A stretch of DNA of 64,000 nt from the NCBI GenBank assembly GCA_965278945.1, contig OZ257128.1, positions 2,542,001 to 2,606,000 on the forward strand, given 5' to 3'. The stretch is from UBA10649 sp965278945. GTDB taxonomy: Bacteria > Actinomycetota > Actinomycetes > S36-B12. The notes beneath the pieces are model-generated. The model saw only the letters and a list, made by a program, of their open reading frames with translations. It was not told where the DNA came from and searched no databases. Below are positions 25,074-34,274 of the stretch, piece by piece. The first letter of the stretch is position 1. The number at the start of each line of letters is the position of its first letter. A program made the translations under genes and the position numbers.

Positions 25074-25785
25074 TGCGTTCGTTACAACGCCGCTGGTGCT
25101 CGACGAGGCGCAATGGCGCGAGCGGGCCCGCCTACATCGCGATCGCATCGAGCCATGGGTGGCGCCGCGTCGCGCGCGCAAGCTCGCGGGCCAGTCGCAC
25201 CCGGTCGACGACTTCCTGTTCGACTACTACCCGTACTCGGTCGCGAAGCTGGCGGCCTGGCACCCCGGCTCCGGAGTGACACTCCTCGGCGACGTCGACG
25301 AGTTCCTCGAGCGAGACGACTACGAGCGGAGCGACGGTGGCGCGACAGTGCGCCCCCTTCCTGATCGGCTGCTGCCAAGACTGCGCATGACCGTGCGACT
25401 GCTGCGAAGCACGACAACTCGCGCACCGCACCTGGGCTGCTTCGGCCTCCACGAGTGGGCGATGGTGCACCGGGCGGACGAGGCGCGGCACGCGGGCTAT
25501 CCCCTTCGACTGACCGCGAACGAGATCGAGACCGTCATCGATGACGTCGGTCTACGGTGCACCCACATCGATGCGTACCGGTTTTTCACACCGTCGGCGA
25601 TCCCGCTGAACGCCCACGAGCCAACCCGCGCCGATCAGCACGAATGGGAGCAGCCTGGCTGCGTCCACGCAAACATGGACCTCTACAAGTACGCGATGTG
25701 GTTCACCCCGCATGTCCCGAGCGAGCTGATCGCGGATTGCTTCGAACTGGCTCGGGTCGCTCGACATGCGAGCGGCTCCCTATGA
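25063..25785 (+). CDS. actinobacterial protein often labelled 3-methyladenine DNA glycosylase, C-terminus lost by frameshift
   Basis: A 240-residue product of a family found in actinobacteria and commonly labelled 3-methyladenine DNA glycosylase, although the label is doubtful. It contains HPVDDFLFDYYPYS, HLGCFGLHEWAMVHR, CTHIDAYRFFTP and GCVHANMDLYKYAMW. The frame ends in RHASGSL, where relatives continue DMRASPYDL. That continuation is present one frame over from 25763 to 25936 (see next entry), so the gene appears frameshifted near 25763. The start is GTG 25063, overlapping the upstream stop. Confidence 0.8.
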   Translation: MSIDAFVTTPLVLDEAQWRERARLHRDRIEPWVAPRRARKLAGQSHPVDDFLFDYYPYSVAKLAAWHPGSGVTLLGDVDEFLERDDYERSDGGATVRPLPDRLLPRLRMTVRLLRSTTTRAPHLGCFGLHEWAMVHRADEARHAGYPLRLTANEIETVIDDVGLRCTHIDAYRFFTPSAIPLNAHEPTRADQHEWEQPGCVHANMDLYKYAMWFTPHVPSELIADCFELARVARHASGSL

Positions 25786-25936
25786 CTTGTCGAGCCTGGG
25801 CTATGTGCCCGTCCGCGTCGAGACAAACGAGGGCCGACGACAGTACGCCGACGAACAACGCGGGATCTTCGCCATTGCCGAGCGACTGCGGGCGCGACTA
25901 CTCTCGTCGATCGAAACACTGGAGAACAAGGGATAA
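25763..25936 (+). pseudogene. out-of-frame C-terminal part of the gene at 25063
   Basis: From 25763 the frame shifted by one base reads DMRAAPYDLSSLGYVPVRVE, then NEGRRQYADEQRGIFAIAERL, ending at TAA 25934-25936. The next gene starts two bases later behind GGAG. The fit to the family's usual C-terminus, and the otherwise 150-base gap, indicate one gene of about 290 residues with a one-base indel, either a real mutation or a sequence error. Confidence 0.82.
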
Positions 25937-25938
25937 CC

Positions 25939-26871
25939 ATGAGTGCGCCGACTCTCGTATCCGACGATCGCGTAACGCTGGCCGATGCCGGCATCGAGAC
26001 CTACCTCATCTACCGCGAGGGCATCGACCTGCCCGAGTTCGCGTCCTTCACCGCACTGAGCTCACCCGAAGGACGCGCCGCGCTCACGCGCTACTACCAG
26101 GCGATCATCGATGTGGCCGCACGCGACCAGCGCACGCTCCTGCTCGACTCGGCCACCTGGCGAGCAAGCGCGGACTGGGGATCGGCCATCGGCTACTCCG
26201 CTGCCGGCCTTGACGAGGCCAACGCCGCCGCCGTCGCGTTCATCTCCCAGATGCGCTCGTCCGCAGGATCCCGTGCTGACATCGTGATCGGCGGGTGCGT
26301 CGGCCCGCGCGGTGACGGGTACGCGGCCAGTTCGGGCATGAGCGTCGCCGAGGCGACCGAGTACCACGCGCAGCAGGTCGCGTCGCTCGCCCGGGCGGGT
26401 GCCCAGTACGTCGCGGGGATGACCATCGGCGATGCCAACGAGGCGGCCGGCATCCTCGAGGCCGCACGAGAGAATGCCCTTCCGGCGATCGTCTCGTTCA
26501 CCATCGAGACCGACGGCACGCTGGCCAGCGGGGAACTCGTCGCGACGATCATTGCCGAGACCGATCGGCTCACCGACGGCTACGCGAGCTACTACCTCCT
26601 CAATTGCGCGCATCCCCTGCACATGGAAAGGGCATTGGCGTCGGGCTCGCCGGAGATGTCGCGCATCAGGGGTATCCGGGTCAACGCCTCCATGCGAAGC
26701 CACGCCGAACTCGACGCGGCGACCGACCTCGATGACGGCGATCCGGAGGACCTCGCGCGGCGGTGCGCTGACCTGGTCGCGACCTACCCCTTGCTGTCAG
26801 TGCTCGGCGGATGCTGCGGGACGGACGCCCGTCACATCAGCGCGATGAGCACGGCGCTCGGCGACCGGTAG
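25939..26871 (+). CDS. homocysteine S-methyltransferase family protein
   Basis: A zinc-dependent methyltransferase of 310 residues that would move a methyl group from a donor such as S-methylmethionine to a thiol such as homocysteine. It begins with a TIM barrel (LADAGIETYLIY). It has the three zinc cysteines in NCAHP and GGCCGTD, and GGCVGPRGDGY in the middle. It lies two bases after the frameshifted gene's true stop, so they were probably cotranscribed. The thiol acceptor could be something other than homocysteine. Confidence 0.87.
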   Translation: MSAPTLVSDDRVTLADAGIETYLIYREGIDLPEFASFTALSSPEGRAALTRYYQAIIDVAARDQRTLLLDSATWRASADWGSAIGYSAAGLDEANAAAVAFISQMRSSAGSRADIVIGGCVGPRGDGYAASSGMSVAEATEYHAQQVASLARAGAQYVAGMTIGDANEAAGILEAARENALPAIVSFTIETDGTLASGELVATIIAETDRLTDGYASYYLLNCAHPLHMERALASGSPEMSRIRGIRVNASMRSHAELDAATDLDDGDPEDLARRCADLVATYPLLSVLGGCCGTDARHISAMSTALGDR

Positions 26872-26876
26872 GCCGA

Positions 26877-28262
26877 CTACCAGCGAGGCAAGGCCTTCCC
26901 CGGATTGAGGATGCCGTCGGGGTCCCACGCTTCCTTGATCCGCGAGTGCAGGCCGCGCGCGACCTCATCGAGCTCGTTCTCGAGCGCGCGCAGCTTGAGG
27001 TTGCCGATCCCGTGCTCGCCCGTCACCGTTCCTCCGAACGACAATGCGAGATCGAGAATGTCCTCGAACGCCAGCAGCGCGCGCGCTGCGGCATCGTGAT
27101 CGCCTCGAGGCGTCACGATCGTCGGGTGAAGATTGCCATCACCCGCGTGCCCGAAGGTGCAGATCTGCACGTCGTGGTGCGCGGCGATGTCCTGGACGCG
27201 CAGCATGCACTCCGCTAGCGCAGAACGCGGAACCGCGACGTCATCGAGCAGCCAGTCGCCCATCGCCTCGATGGCAGGAATCGCCATGCGCCGTGCACCG
27301 AGCAGCAGTTCTGACTCCTGCGGGTCATCCGATCGGTGCGTCTCCGATGCGCCGTTCGCCGCGCAAATCGCGAGCAGTCGATCCGCATCGGTGGCCGCGC
27401 CACCGTGCGCGGCGTCGGTCTGGGCAACGAGCAGCGCCTCGGCGCTCGTGTCGAGTCCCATCGGCTGCCACGCCTCAACGGCGGCGATGGTCTGGCGGTC
27501 CATCAGTTCGAGCATGCTCGGCGTGAGCTCCTGCATGATCGCCGCGACAGCGCGGCCGGCAGCGCCGATGTCAGTGAAGACGGCGACGGCTGTCGTGGGC
27601 GGCGACGGAAGCGGGCGCAGGCGCAGGCGCGCCATCGTCACGATCCCCAGGGTCCCCTCGCTGCCGACGACGAGCCCGGCCAGGTCGTACCCCGCGACGC
27701 CCTTGATCGTGCGACGCCCAAGTCGCGTGACGCGACCGTCGGCGAGCACGACTTCGAGTCCGAGCACCGCCTCGCGCGTCACGCCGTACTTGACGCAGCA
27801 CAGGCCGCCCGCATTGGTGTTGACGTTGCCGCCGATCGAGCAGAAGTCCTTGCTCGCCGGGTCGGGCGCGTACCAGAGTCCGTGGCCCTTGACGTGCTCG
27901 CGCAGAGCGGTGTTGAGCACCCCTGGCTGCGTCTCGACGTATCCGTCCGTCTCGTTCACCAGCAGGACGTCGTTCATCCGCTCCAGGCACACGACCAGCG
28001 AGCCGTCGATCGCATTGCTGCCTCCCGACAGGCCCGAGCCCGCTCCGCGTGGAACGACGGGGACTCGATTCGCGTGCGCGGCGGCGAGGATCGCCGAGAC
28101 CTGTTCAGCCGTGCGAGGGAATACGGCGGCGAACGGCTGGCCCGCTGCGGAACCCGTCGAGCGGTCACGGGAGTACGTCGGCAGGACGTCGGCATCGGTC
28201 ATGACATCCCGATCGGCGAGCGCCTCCGCGCACGCGGCGAGTACCGCATCCTCGGGAGTCAC
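26877..28262 (-). CDS. FAD-linked oxidase, glycolate oxidase GlcD-like
   Basis: A 461-residue flavoprotein that oxidises a 2-hydroxy acid such as glycolate or D-lactate. The FAD-binding PCMH domain shows VPRGAGSGLSGGSNAI, GGNVNTNAGGLCCVKYG and GVAGYDL. The C-terminal FAD-oxidase domain has FGHAGDGNLHP and VTGEHGIGNLK. No GlcE or GlcF partner is nearby, so it may act alone. GTG 28262 is the only good start. It is divergent from tRNA-Arg and converges on the homocysteine methyltransferase with a five-base gap. Confidence 0.88.
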   Translation of the reverse strand: MTPEDAVLAACAEALADRDVMTDADVLPTYSRDRSTGSAAGQPFAAVFPRTAEQVSAILAAAHANRVPVVPRGAGSGLSGGSNAIDGSLVVCLERMNDVLLVNETDGYVETQPGVLNTALREHVKGHGLWYAPDPASKDFCSIGGNVNTNAGGLCCVKYGVTREAVLGLEVVLADGRVTRLGRRTIKGVAGYDLAGLVVGSEGTLGIVTMARLRLRPLPSPPTTAVAVFTDIGAAGRAVAAIMQELTPSMLELMDRQTIAAVEAWQPMGLDTSAEALLVAQTDAAHGGAATDADRLLAICAANGASETHRSDDPQESELLLGARRMAIPAIEAMGDWLLDDVAVPRSALAECMLRVQDIAAHHDVQICTFGHAGDGNLHPTIVTPRGDHDAAARALLAFEDILDLALSFGGTVTGEHGIGNLKLRALENELDEVARGLHSRIKEAWDPDGILNPGKALPRW

Positions 28263-28296
28263 AGCACCATCCTGCCGGACTAGACTTCCGCGGCAC

Positions 28297-28370
28297 GCCC
28301 TCGTAGCTCAGTCGGATAGAGCGACCGCCTCCTAAGCGGTAGGCCGTGGGTTCAATTCCCGCCGAGGGCA
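28297..28370 (+). tRNA. tRNA-Arg(CCT)
   Basis: A 74-base cloverleaf: acceptor GCCCTCG/CGAGGGC, D arm with GCTCAGTCGGATAGAGC, and anticodon stem ACCGC/GCGGT. The loop is CTCCTAA (anticodon CCT) and the T arm has GTTCAATTC. CCA is not encoded. It reads the rare AGG codon. Confidence 0.96.
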
Positions 28371-28399
28371 CACCGATGACCACGGAGGAGACCACCGCG

Positions 28400-29515
28400 A
28401 TGCGACAGATTTCCGGAGCGGTCCTCCGCTCGGTCGGCGACGATCGGCCCTACTCGAACTCCGCACCGATCCAAATCGAGGACGTCGACCTGGAGGGGCC
28501 TAGGGCCGGCGAGCTTCTCGTCCGCATCGAGGCGGCGGGCGTGTGCCACTCGGACCTGTCGGTCGTCAATGGCCACCGGCCGCGTCCGATCCCGATGCTC
28601 CTGGGCCACGAGGCCGCGGGCATCGTCACCGAACTGGGCGATGGCGTCGACGACCTCGTCGTCGGCCAGCGGGTGGTGATGACCTTCCTCCCGCGGTGCG
28701 AGAACTGCGATGCCTGTCGCGAGGGCGGGCGCCTTCCGTGCGTACCAGGATCGACCGCGAACGGCCTGGGCGAGCTGATCGGTGGGGGCAGCAGGCTCAG
28801 CCGGGGCGACGAGTCGATTCGCCATCACCTCGGCGTCTCGGGGTTCGCGACCTACGCGGTCGTCGATCGCCGCTCCGTGGTGCCCGTCGGATCCGACATC
28901 CCACCGGCGGTCGCAGCATTGCTCGGCTGCGCGGTCCTCACCGGCGGCGGCGCCATCCTCAACGCGGGACGAATCCAGGCCGGGCAGGATCTGATCGTCG
29001 TGGGACTCGGCGGCATCGGCATGGCCGCGCTGCTGGTCGCCCGGGCGATCGGCTGCCGGACGATCACCGGGGTCGATCCGTCACCGGAGAAGATCTCCCT
29101 GGCCAGGTCACTCGGCGCGGACGATGCAATGACGCCTGCCGACGCGCTGAAGTCGGGAGTGCGCGCTCCTGTCGTCCTTGACGCCACGGGAGTCGGTCGC
29201 GGCTTCGAGACCGCGTTCGAGCTCACGCAGGTCGGTGGGACAACGGTCACCGCTGGCCTGCCGCAGGCGTCCGACGTGGCGTCGATCTCACCGCTTCGGC
29301 TCACCGCGGAGGCGCGGACCGTCATCGGCTCGTACCTAGGCTCGTCGATTCCCAGCCGAGACATCCCCCGGTACGAGGACATGTGGCGAGCCGGCGACCT
29401 GCCGCTCGAGAAGCTGATCACCCGGACGCTCGAACTCGACCAGGTGAACCTGGCCATGGACCTGCTCAGCGACGCCACGGAGCTGAGACAGGTCATCGTC
29501 CTGCCCCAGGACTGA
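28400..29515 (+). CDS. zinc-dependent alcohol dehydrogenase (MDR superfamily)
   Basis: A 371-residue dehydrogenase. It shows the catalytic zinc motif GVCHSDL and GHEAAGIV, the structural-zinc cysteines in RCENCDACREGGRLPC, and the NAD loop VVGLGGIGMAALLVARAIG. ATG 28400 is used because GGAGGAG (28384-28390) sits nine bases upstream; ATG 28376 gives eight extra residues. The closest type is a class III or factor-dependent alcohol dehydrogenase. It lies just behind tRNA-Arg and may share its promoter. Confidence 0.88.
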   Translation: MRQISGAVLRSVGDDRPYSNSAPIQIEDVDLEGPRAGELLVRIEAAGVCHSDLSVVNGHRPRPIPMLLGHEAAGIVTELGDGVDDLVVGQRVVMTFLPRCENCDACREGGRLPCVPGSTANGLGELIGGGSRLSRGDESIRHHLGVSGFATYAVVDRRSVVPVGSDIPPAVAALLGCAVLTGGGAILNAGRIQAGQDLIVVGLGGIGMAALLVARAIGCRTITGVDPSPEKISLARSLGADDAMTPADALKSGVRAPVVLDATGVGRGFETAFELTQVGGTTVTAGLPQASDVASISPLRLTAEARTVIGSYLGSSIPSRDIPRYEDMWRAGDLPLEKLITRTLELDQVNLAMDLLSDATELRQVIVLPQD

Positions 29516-29525
29516 CGCACCGACG

Positions 29526-29735
29526 CTACGCGCCCTTGACGACTATCCGGTCGAGCAGGTCCTGCGTCGCCTCGGCGATTCGATCGACGGCCTCATTGAA
29601 GGCGTCGCGATTGTGGGCGGCCGGTTCTCGAAATCCACTGACCTTGCGCACGTACTGCAGTGCGGCGGCTCGGACGTCGGAGTCGACGACGACCTCGGTG
29701 AACGGTGGCCGGAGAGTCTTGATGCTGCGACACAT
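29526..29735 (-). CDS. DUF2277 family protein
   Basis: A 69-residue protein of unknown function, clearly a DUF2277 member from its start MCRSIKTLRPPFTE and the central AALQYVRKVSGFREPAAHN. It looks like a small helical, soluble protein. It converges on the alcohol dehydrogenase. The next minus-strand gene upstream, the decarboxylase-like gene, ends 21 bases away. Confidence 0.92.
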   Translation of the reverse strand: MCRSIKTLRPPFTEVVVDSDVRAAALQYVRKVSGFREPAAHNRDAFNEAVDRIAEATQDLLDRIVVKGA

Positions 29736-29756
29736 GGATGAAGGCTAACCCTCTGC

Positions 29757-31175
29757 TCACAGCTCGTCGACGATCTCGATCGTCGCCAGCGTCGGATCGC
29801 TGTTGTACGCGACGCGACCGACTCGACCCGCGGCGACGATCGCTGCAACGGCCTCCGTAGTCACCCGCTCGCCGGGGGCAACGAGCGGAATCCCCGGCGG
29901 ATAAGGGCAGAACTGCTCCGCGCTGACCTCGCCGACAGCATCCTCAAGTCGCACTCGCCTGCGACGCGCGAAGAAGGCCTCCCGGGGGGTGACAACAACC
30001 TCGGGCTCGACCGACCAGACCGCGGCCGAGACCCCGTCGCGCGGCTCCCCGCGGTACTCCTCGATGAGGGCAACGAGCACATCGGTGACGGTCTCGACGA
30101 ACTCCGGCTCGTCGAGCAGCGTGATCGTCAGCACGAGCGTGTCGCGATCAGCGGACTCGGGGCCGTGACCGAGCGACCACAGCCGATCGTTCAGCTCAAC
30201 GCCCGAGACGCCCGTCCTCGGCAGCCACAAGGTCACCTTGAAGGGATCGAGGCCACTGACGACGTTGTGGTCGTCAAGGACCACAAGTCCGCGTACTCCG
30301 GCGAGCCGACGACGCATGCGGCGGACCAGTTCCATCGTTCGATCCAGCGCCGCGGCGCCATCACGATGCATTACTGCGCGGGACGCGTCGATCGAGGCGA
30401 GCAGGGTGCCGGACGGGGACGTGGTTGCGACGAGGTCTACGCAGCGGTCGAGATGGCTGCGGTCGACCAGTCCGTCCCGCATGGAGATGACGGCGGACTG
30501 CGAGTACCCCATCAGCGTCTTGTGAACACTCGTCACCGACACGTCGGCACCCTGGGCGATCGCCCCGCGTCCGGGAAGGAAGCCCAGGTGCGCGCCCCAG
30601 GCCTGATCAACGACCAGTGGCACGCCGCGGCCGCGAGTCGCGGTCGCGAGGGATGCCACGTCGCACAGCGTTCCCACGTAGGACGGCGACGTGACGAACA
30701 GCGCGGACACCGGTCCGATCGAGTCGAGCGCGCTCGCGGGCACGCCCATGGGCAGTCCGAACTCGGGATGAATCTGCGGATAGACCCAGACCGGTCGCGC
30801 TCCGGTGATTACCAGGGCGGCGTGCGTGCTGCGGTGCGACGTGCGATCCACAGCGACCGCACGGCCCGGATGCGTGACGGTCGACAGCGCGGCGATGTTG
30901 CCCTGCGAGGAGCCGCCGACGAGGAACCTGCAGTAGTAGGCGCCGACAGCCTCGGCCCACAGGTGCTCTGCCTGCTCGAGGTAGTGATGGCTGAACGCGT
31001 TGTCGTCGACGCCGCCTTGAAGCGGGATGTCGTCGCGGACTATCGCTCGCAGCAGGTCGTCTCCGAGCGCGGGTTCGTCGACGGCGTAGCGGTTCTTGTG
31101 GCCGGGGATCTGGAGCGGACGACGACGGTCCGCCATCGCGCGCTGCCACGCCGCTACGAGCGGTGCCTGCGACAT
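29757..31175 (-). CDS. Orn/Lys/Arg decarboxylase-family PLP enzyme
   Basis: A 472-residue PLP enzyme of the major Orn/Lys/Arg decarboxylase fold. It begins RRPLQIPGHKNRY, and has VGGSSQGNIAAL, the Asp of the PLP pocket in PLVVDQAWGAH, and the PLP lysine in SVTSVHKTLMGYSQSA. The C-terminal part has the family's CPYPPGIPLVAPGE. ATG 31175 is chosen, as an upstream open frame lies in the antiporter gene. It lies two bases after the antiporter stop; the pair could help with acid stress, but this is only an inference from neighbourhood. Confidence 0.88.
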   Translation of the reverse strand: MSQAPLVAAWQRAMADRRRPLQIPGHKNRYAVDEPALGDDLLRAIVRDDIPLQGGVDDNAFSHHYLEQAEHLWAEAVGAYYCRFLVGGSSQGNIAALSTVTHPGRAVAVDRTSHRSTHAALVITGARPVWVYPQIHPEFGLPMGVPASALDSIGPVSALFVTSPSYVGTLCDVASLATATRGRGVPLVVDQAWGAHLGFLPGRGAIAQGADVSVTSVHKTLMGYSQSAVISMRDGLVDRSHLDRCVDLVATTSPSGTLLASIDASRAVMHRDGAAALDRTMELVRRMRRRLAGVRGLVVLDDHNVVSGLDPFKVTLWLPRTGVSGVELNDRLWSLGHGPESADRDTLVLTITLLDEPEFVETVTDVLVALIEEYRGEPRDGVSAAVWSVEPEVVVTPREAFFARRRRVRLEDAVGEVSAEQFCPYPPGIPLVAPGERVTTEAVAAIVAAGRVGRVAYNSDPTLATIEIVDEL

Positions 31176-31177
31176 GC

Positions 31178-32761
31178 CTAGTGTCCCTTCGCGCGCAATG
31201 CCTGCAGCCGCATGTCGAGTTCGCGCAGCATGGGTCGGACGATCGCGTCCGGCAGGCCCTCCTCGTCGCGCAGTCGCAGCAGCTCCTCCTGCTCGGCACG
31301 AACCATCGCTTGCGCAGCCGAGAACAACTGCTGCACCTCGATCTCCTGCGTCTGAGATGCGGACTGCGGATCCATCGGCGCGACGAGCCGGCGCTCGGCG
31401 TCGCCTCGCAGCCTCTCCGCGACCTCCGCGGACAGCGGTTGGCCTGCGGCGTCCGCCTCCGCCTCGACGTCGCCCAGTCGTTCCAGCGCGGCGCGAGCCA
31501 GCATGACGTCCACCCGCTTGAGGGTGTCGGTGTCGTCGTCCTTCTCGATCTTCAAGAGCCTGGCCAGGACAGGCAGCGTCAGCGACAGCAGCAACGTGAT
31601 GACGATGACGCACAAGGTCACGGCGAGGATGAGATCGCGGTAGGGAACCTTCTCGCCATTGGAGAACGTGATCGGAATCGAGAACGCGGCCAGGCCCGAG
31701 ACGGGGCCGCGGGCGCCCGCCCACGCAACGATGGCTGCGCCTCGAAGGTAGGTGCGCCTGGCGACCCCCTGCCGGGTCGCCCGGGCCGCGCCGATCATGC
31801 CGAACACGAACACGATCCGAGTCCCGATGAGCGCGACCATGACCACGGCGACGAGTACGACGACGTGTCCTTGCGCCTCATCGTCGAGACTGCCGAGCAC
31901 GTCGAACAATTCGAGGCCGACGAGGAAGAACGCGAGCGCCTGCAGGACGAAGGTGATGTGCCGCCACACGATCACGCTCTGCACCCGGCCCGAGTGCCCC
32001 GGCTCGGAGTTCTGCGAGTGAGCGATGACGAGGGCAGCGACGACCACGGCGAGGATCCCGGATCCGTCCACCTGCTCGGCCAGGACATACAGGAGGAAGG
32101 GTGCGACCAGGATGAGTGCGTTCGATGCAACGAGGTCCTTCGACCGACGAAGCATCCAGGCGAGCAGCCAGCCGCCGATGCCGCCGACGGCGACGCCGGC
32201 GACGACCGCCACCACGAACATCCCGGTCACCTCGATCAGCGTCACGCTGCCCGCGGCGGCTGCGACCAGCGCGACCTTCAGCGCGGTGAGCCCGGTTCCG
32301 TCGTTGACCAGGCTCTCGCCCTCGAGGATCGAGACCAGTCGCCGAGGAAGCCCTGCCCGTCGGGCGACCGTGCTGACAGCGACCGCGTCGGTCGGGGACA
32401 GGACGGCACCAAGCGCGAAGGCCATCGCCAGCGGCATCGCCACCACGGTGACGGCCAGCGCGCCGACGACCAGCGTGGACGCGATCACGAGCCCGATCGC
32501 CAGTGCCAGCACCGGTCTGCTGACCTTGCGCAGGTCGATATAGGAGGAGCCGAGAGCCTCGCCGAACACCAACGGGGCCAAGATCGCGACGAGCACAACC
32601 TCTGGATCAGGCGGTGCGGTGAGTCCCCACGGGACCGCGCCCACGAGCACGCCCGCGCCGATGAGCGGGAGCGCCATGCTCCAGCCGCGCTGGCGAACGA
32701 AGGCCGCGATACCGACAGCGAGCGCGGCCGAACCCGCGAGCGTCACGTAGGTCTCGTTCAT
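31178..32761 (-). CDS. CPA1-type cation/proton antiporter
   Basis: A 527-residue membrane transporter exchanging Na+ or K+ for protons. It has about 12 hydrophobic helices; the ion-site motif GAVLSPTDAVAVSTV and EGESLVNDGTGLTALK are both present. A helical cytoplasmic tail (about the last 110 residues) with DVMLARAALERLGDVEAEAD is typical of bacterial NhaP-like proteins. The ion preference is not readable. It is cotranscribed with the PLP enzyme downstream. Confidence 0.92.
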   Translation of the reverse strand: MNETYVTLAGSAALAVGIAAFVRQRGWSMALPLIGAGVLVGAVPWGLTAPPDPEVVLVAILAPLVFGEALGSSYIDLRKVSRPVLALAIGLVIASTLVVGALAVTVVAMPLAMAFALGAVLSPTDAVAVSTVARRAGLPRRLVSILEGESLVNDGTGLTALKVALVAAAAGSVTLIEVTGMFVVAVVAGVAVGGIGGWLLAWMLRRSKDLVASNALILVAPFLLYVLAEQVDGSGILAVVVAALVIAHSQNSEPGHSGRVQSVIVWRHITFVLQALAFFLVGLELFDVLGSLDDEAQGHVVVLVAVVMVALIGTRIVFVFGMIGAARATRQGVARRTYLRGAAIVAWAGARGPVSGLAAFSIPITFSNGEKVPYRDLILAVTLCVIVITLLLSLTLPVLARLLKIEKDDDTDTLKRVDVMLARAALERLGDVEAEADAAGQPLSAEVAERLRGDAERRLVAPMDPQSASQTQEIEVQQLFSAAQAMVRAEQEELLRLRDEEGLPDAIVRPMLRELDMRLQALRAKGH

Positions 32762-32802
32762 CGCGGGCCACAGTACCCAGATGACCGGGCGCGCATCCGA
32801 GG

Positions 32803-33606
32803 TCAGGCGACCTGAATGGACCTCTTCGACAGGCCCAGGAAGTAGCCGTCGATGATCGTCTGCGGCGTGGCCGTGGCATCAGTGGCAGCACCGAGGGTGA
32901 TGAACAGCGGGATGTAGTGCTCCACTGTCGGATGCGCGTAGGGCATGCCCGGCGCCGACTGGCGGTAGGCCGCCAGCTCGTCGACATCCCCACGTTCGAG
33001 AGCCTCGGCGGCCCACAGGTCGAAGTCGACACTCCACCCCGGGGGCGGGGCATCGGTTCGGAAGTCGCGCAGGAACTGCAGGCCGTGAGTAAGGAACCCC
33101 GAGCCGATGACGAGCACGCCGTGATCGCGAAGCGGCCGAAGCCGCCGACCGAGCTCGATGAGCCGGTATGGGTCAGATGTCGGCAGCGACAGTTGCAGTA
33201 CCGGGATGTCGGCCTCGGGATACATGACCTTCAGCGGCACCCAGGCGCCGTGGTCCGGGCCCCGGCTCGCGTGCTGGTGCAGGCTCTCGCCGTCCGGGAG
33301 CACCGATGCGACGAGTGCAGCCAGGCCCGATGCGTCGGGAGTCGGGTAGGTCATCTCGTAGAAGCGCTGCTCGAAGCCGCCGAAGTCGTAGACGAGCGGC
33401 GTGGCCGCCGGTGTTGCCGACAGCGACATGGGTGCCGACTCCCAGTGCGCCGAGACGATGAGGATCGCCCGGGGACGGGGCATCGCCTGCGCCCACGCCG
33501 CCAGTTCCGCGGTCCACAGGGCGTCGTCGAGCAGGGGTGGGGCACCGTGGCCCAGATAGACGGCGGGCATGGAGCCAAAATCAGGAGACCACGTCGGGTG
33601 CTGCAT
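32803..33606 (-). CDS. LigB/DODA-type class III extradiol dioxygenase
   Basis: A 267-residue non-haem iron ring-cleaving dioxygenase of the YgiD/DODA type. It has the iron ligand region VYLGHGAPPLLDD, the His in IVSAHWES, HASRGPDHGAWVPL, and GSGFLTHGLQ near the end. The natural substrate of this family in bacteria is mostly unknown. A palindromic operator just upstream suggests regulation by a MarR-type repressor (next entry). Confidence 0.88.
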   Translation of the reverse strand: MQHPTWSPDFGSMPAVYLGHGAPPLLDDALWTAELAAWAQAMPRPRAILIVSAHWESAPMSLSATPAATPLVYDFGGFEQRFYEMTYPTPDASGLAALVASVLPDGESLHQHASRGPDHGAWVPLKVMYPEADIPVLQLSLPTSDPYRLIELGRRLRPLRDHGVLVIGSGFLTHGLQFLRDFRTDAPPPGWSVDFDLWAAEALERGDVDELAAYRQSAPGMPYAHPTVEHYIPLFITLGAATDATATPQTIIDGYFLGLSKRSIQVA

Positions 33607-33626
33607 GGGTCCAGTGTGCGCCTACA

Positions 33627-33646
33627 TTAGTTGAACTGTCAACTAA
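33627..33646 (-). promoter_or_regulatory. palindromic operator upstream of the LigB-like gene
   Basis: Perfect inverted repeat TTAGTTGA (33627-33634) / TCAACTAA (33639-33646) with a four-base spacer, 20 bases before the start codon of the dioxygenase. On the minus strand it contains TTGACA, a perfect -35, so a bound repressor would block RNA polymerase. The half-site resembles those of MarR-family repressors. No such regulator is encoded nearby. Confidence 0.6.
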
Positions 33647-33649
33647 GCG

Positions 33650-34237
33650 TCAGGCCTGCTCCGAGGGACCCGAGTCGACCTCCGGAGGAGGTGCATAGAT
33701 GCGATCGAGGTCTGCCTCAAGCCCGTACGCGTCCGGGACCGGGATCGCCCGACGCAACGGCTCCTGCGCCTCGGCGAACGTGGAGTTGACGTCCTCGTGG
33801 GTTGCAGCAAACTCGGCGGGATCCTTCGCGGCAGCCGCGAGGTACACCTGCCAGGCCTTGTTGTGAGCCAGGTACGCGTCCTGCGCATCGAGGATGTCTG
33901 CATGCCAGGGCATCGCGCGCACGGAGGCGACGAGCTCTCCGGCCCGCGTCACCTCGCGGAGCCCGGCCGAGGCCGCGTCCATCAGCAGTTCGTCGAGGGC
34001 CGCCTGGTTGTCTGCACTGAGTGGTGCTTTGGCCTCGAAGCCAACGAACGCCTCCTGCACCGCCTGCTGGGTATCCGACATCGCCTGCTCGGACACCTCT
34101 ATCTGAGCGATCAGTGCGCGCATCTCCGTGTTGCGCTTGACCCAGTCGCCAGCCAGCAGACCGGCGCCGAGCAGCACCGCGACGAAGGTGACCGCGCCGA
34201 TGACCGCGGGAAGCCAGCGAGGCATGCGAGAACTCAT
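33650..34237 (-). CDS. single-pass membrane protein with coiled-coil domain, unknown function
   Basis: A 195-residue protein not recognised as a known family. It has an N-terminal helix (LPAVIGAVTFVAVLLGAGLLAG), then a long helical and heptad-rich outside domain (ALIAQIEVSEQAMSDTQQAV onward), and a Pro-rich tail. There are no cysteines. It starts at 34237, divergent from tmsA with a 37-base gap. Confidence 0.65.
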   Translation of the reverse strand: MSSRMPRWLPAVIGAVTFVAVLLGAGLLAGDWVKRNTEMRALIAQIEVSEQAMSDTQQAVQEAFVGFEAKAPLSADNQAALDELLMDAASAGLREVTRAGELVASVRAMPWHADILDAQDAYLAHNKAWQVYLAAAAKDPAEFAATHEDVNSTFAEAQEPLRRAIPVPDAYGLEADLDRIYAPPPEVDSGPSEQA

Positions 34238-34274
34238 GCCGCCATTGTGGACCAGCCTTCACTACGGTGGCCCC

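Noticed and set aside
31163..32815. 550-residue plus-strand open frame in the antiporter region
   Set aside because: Antisense shadow, charged low-complexity, no start signal.
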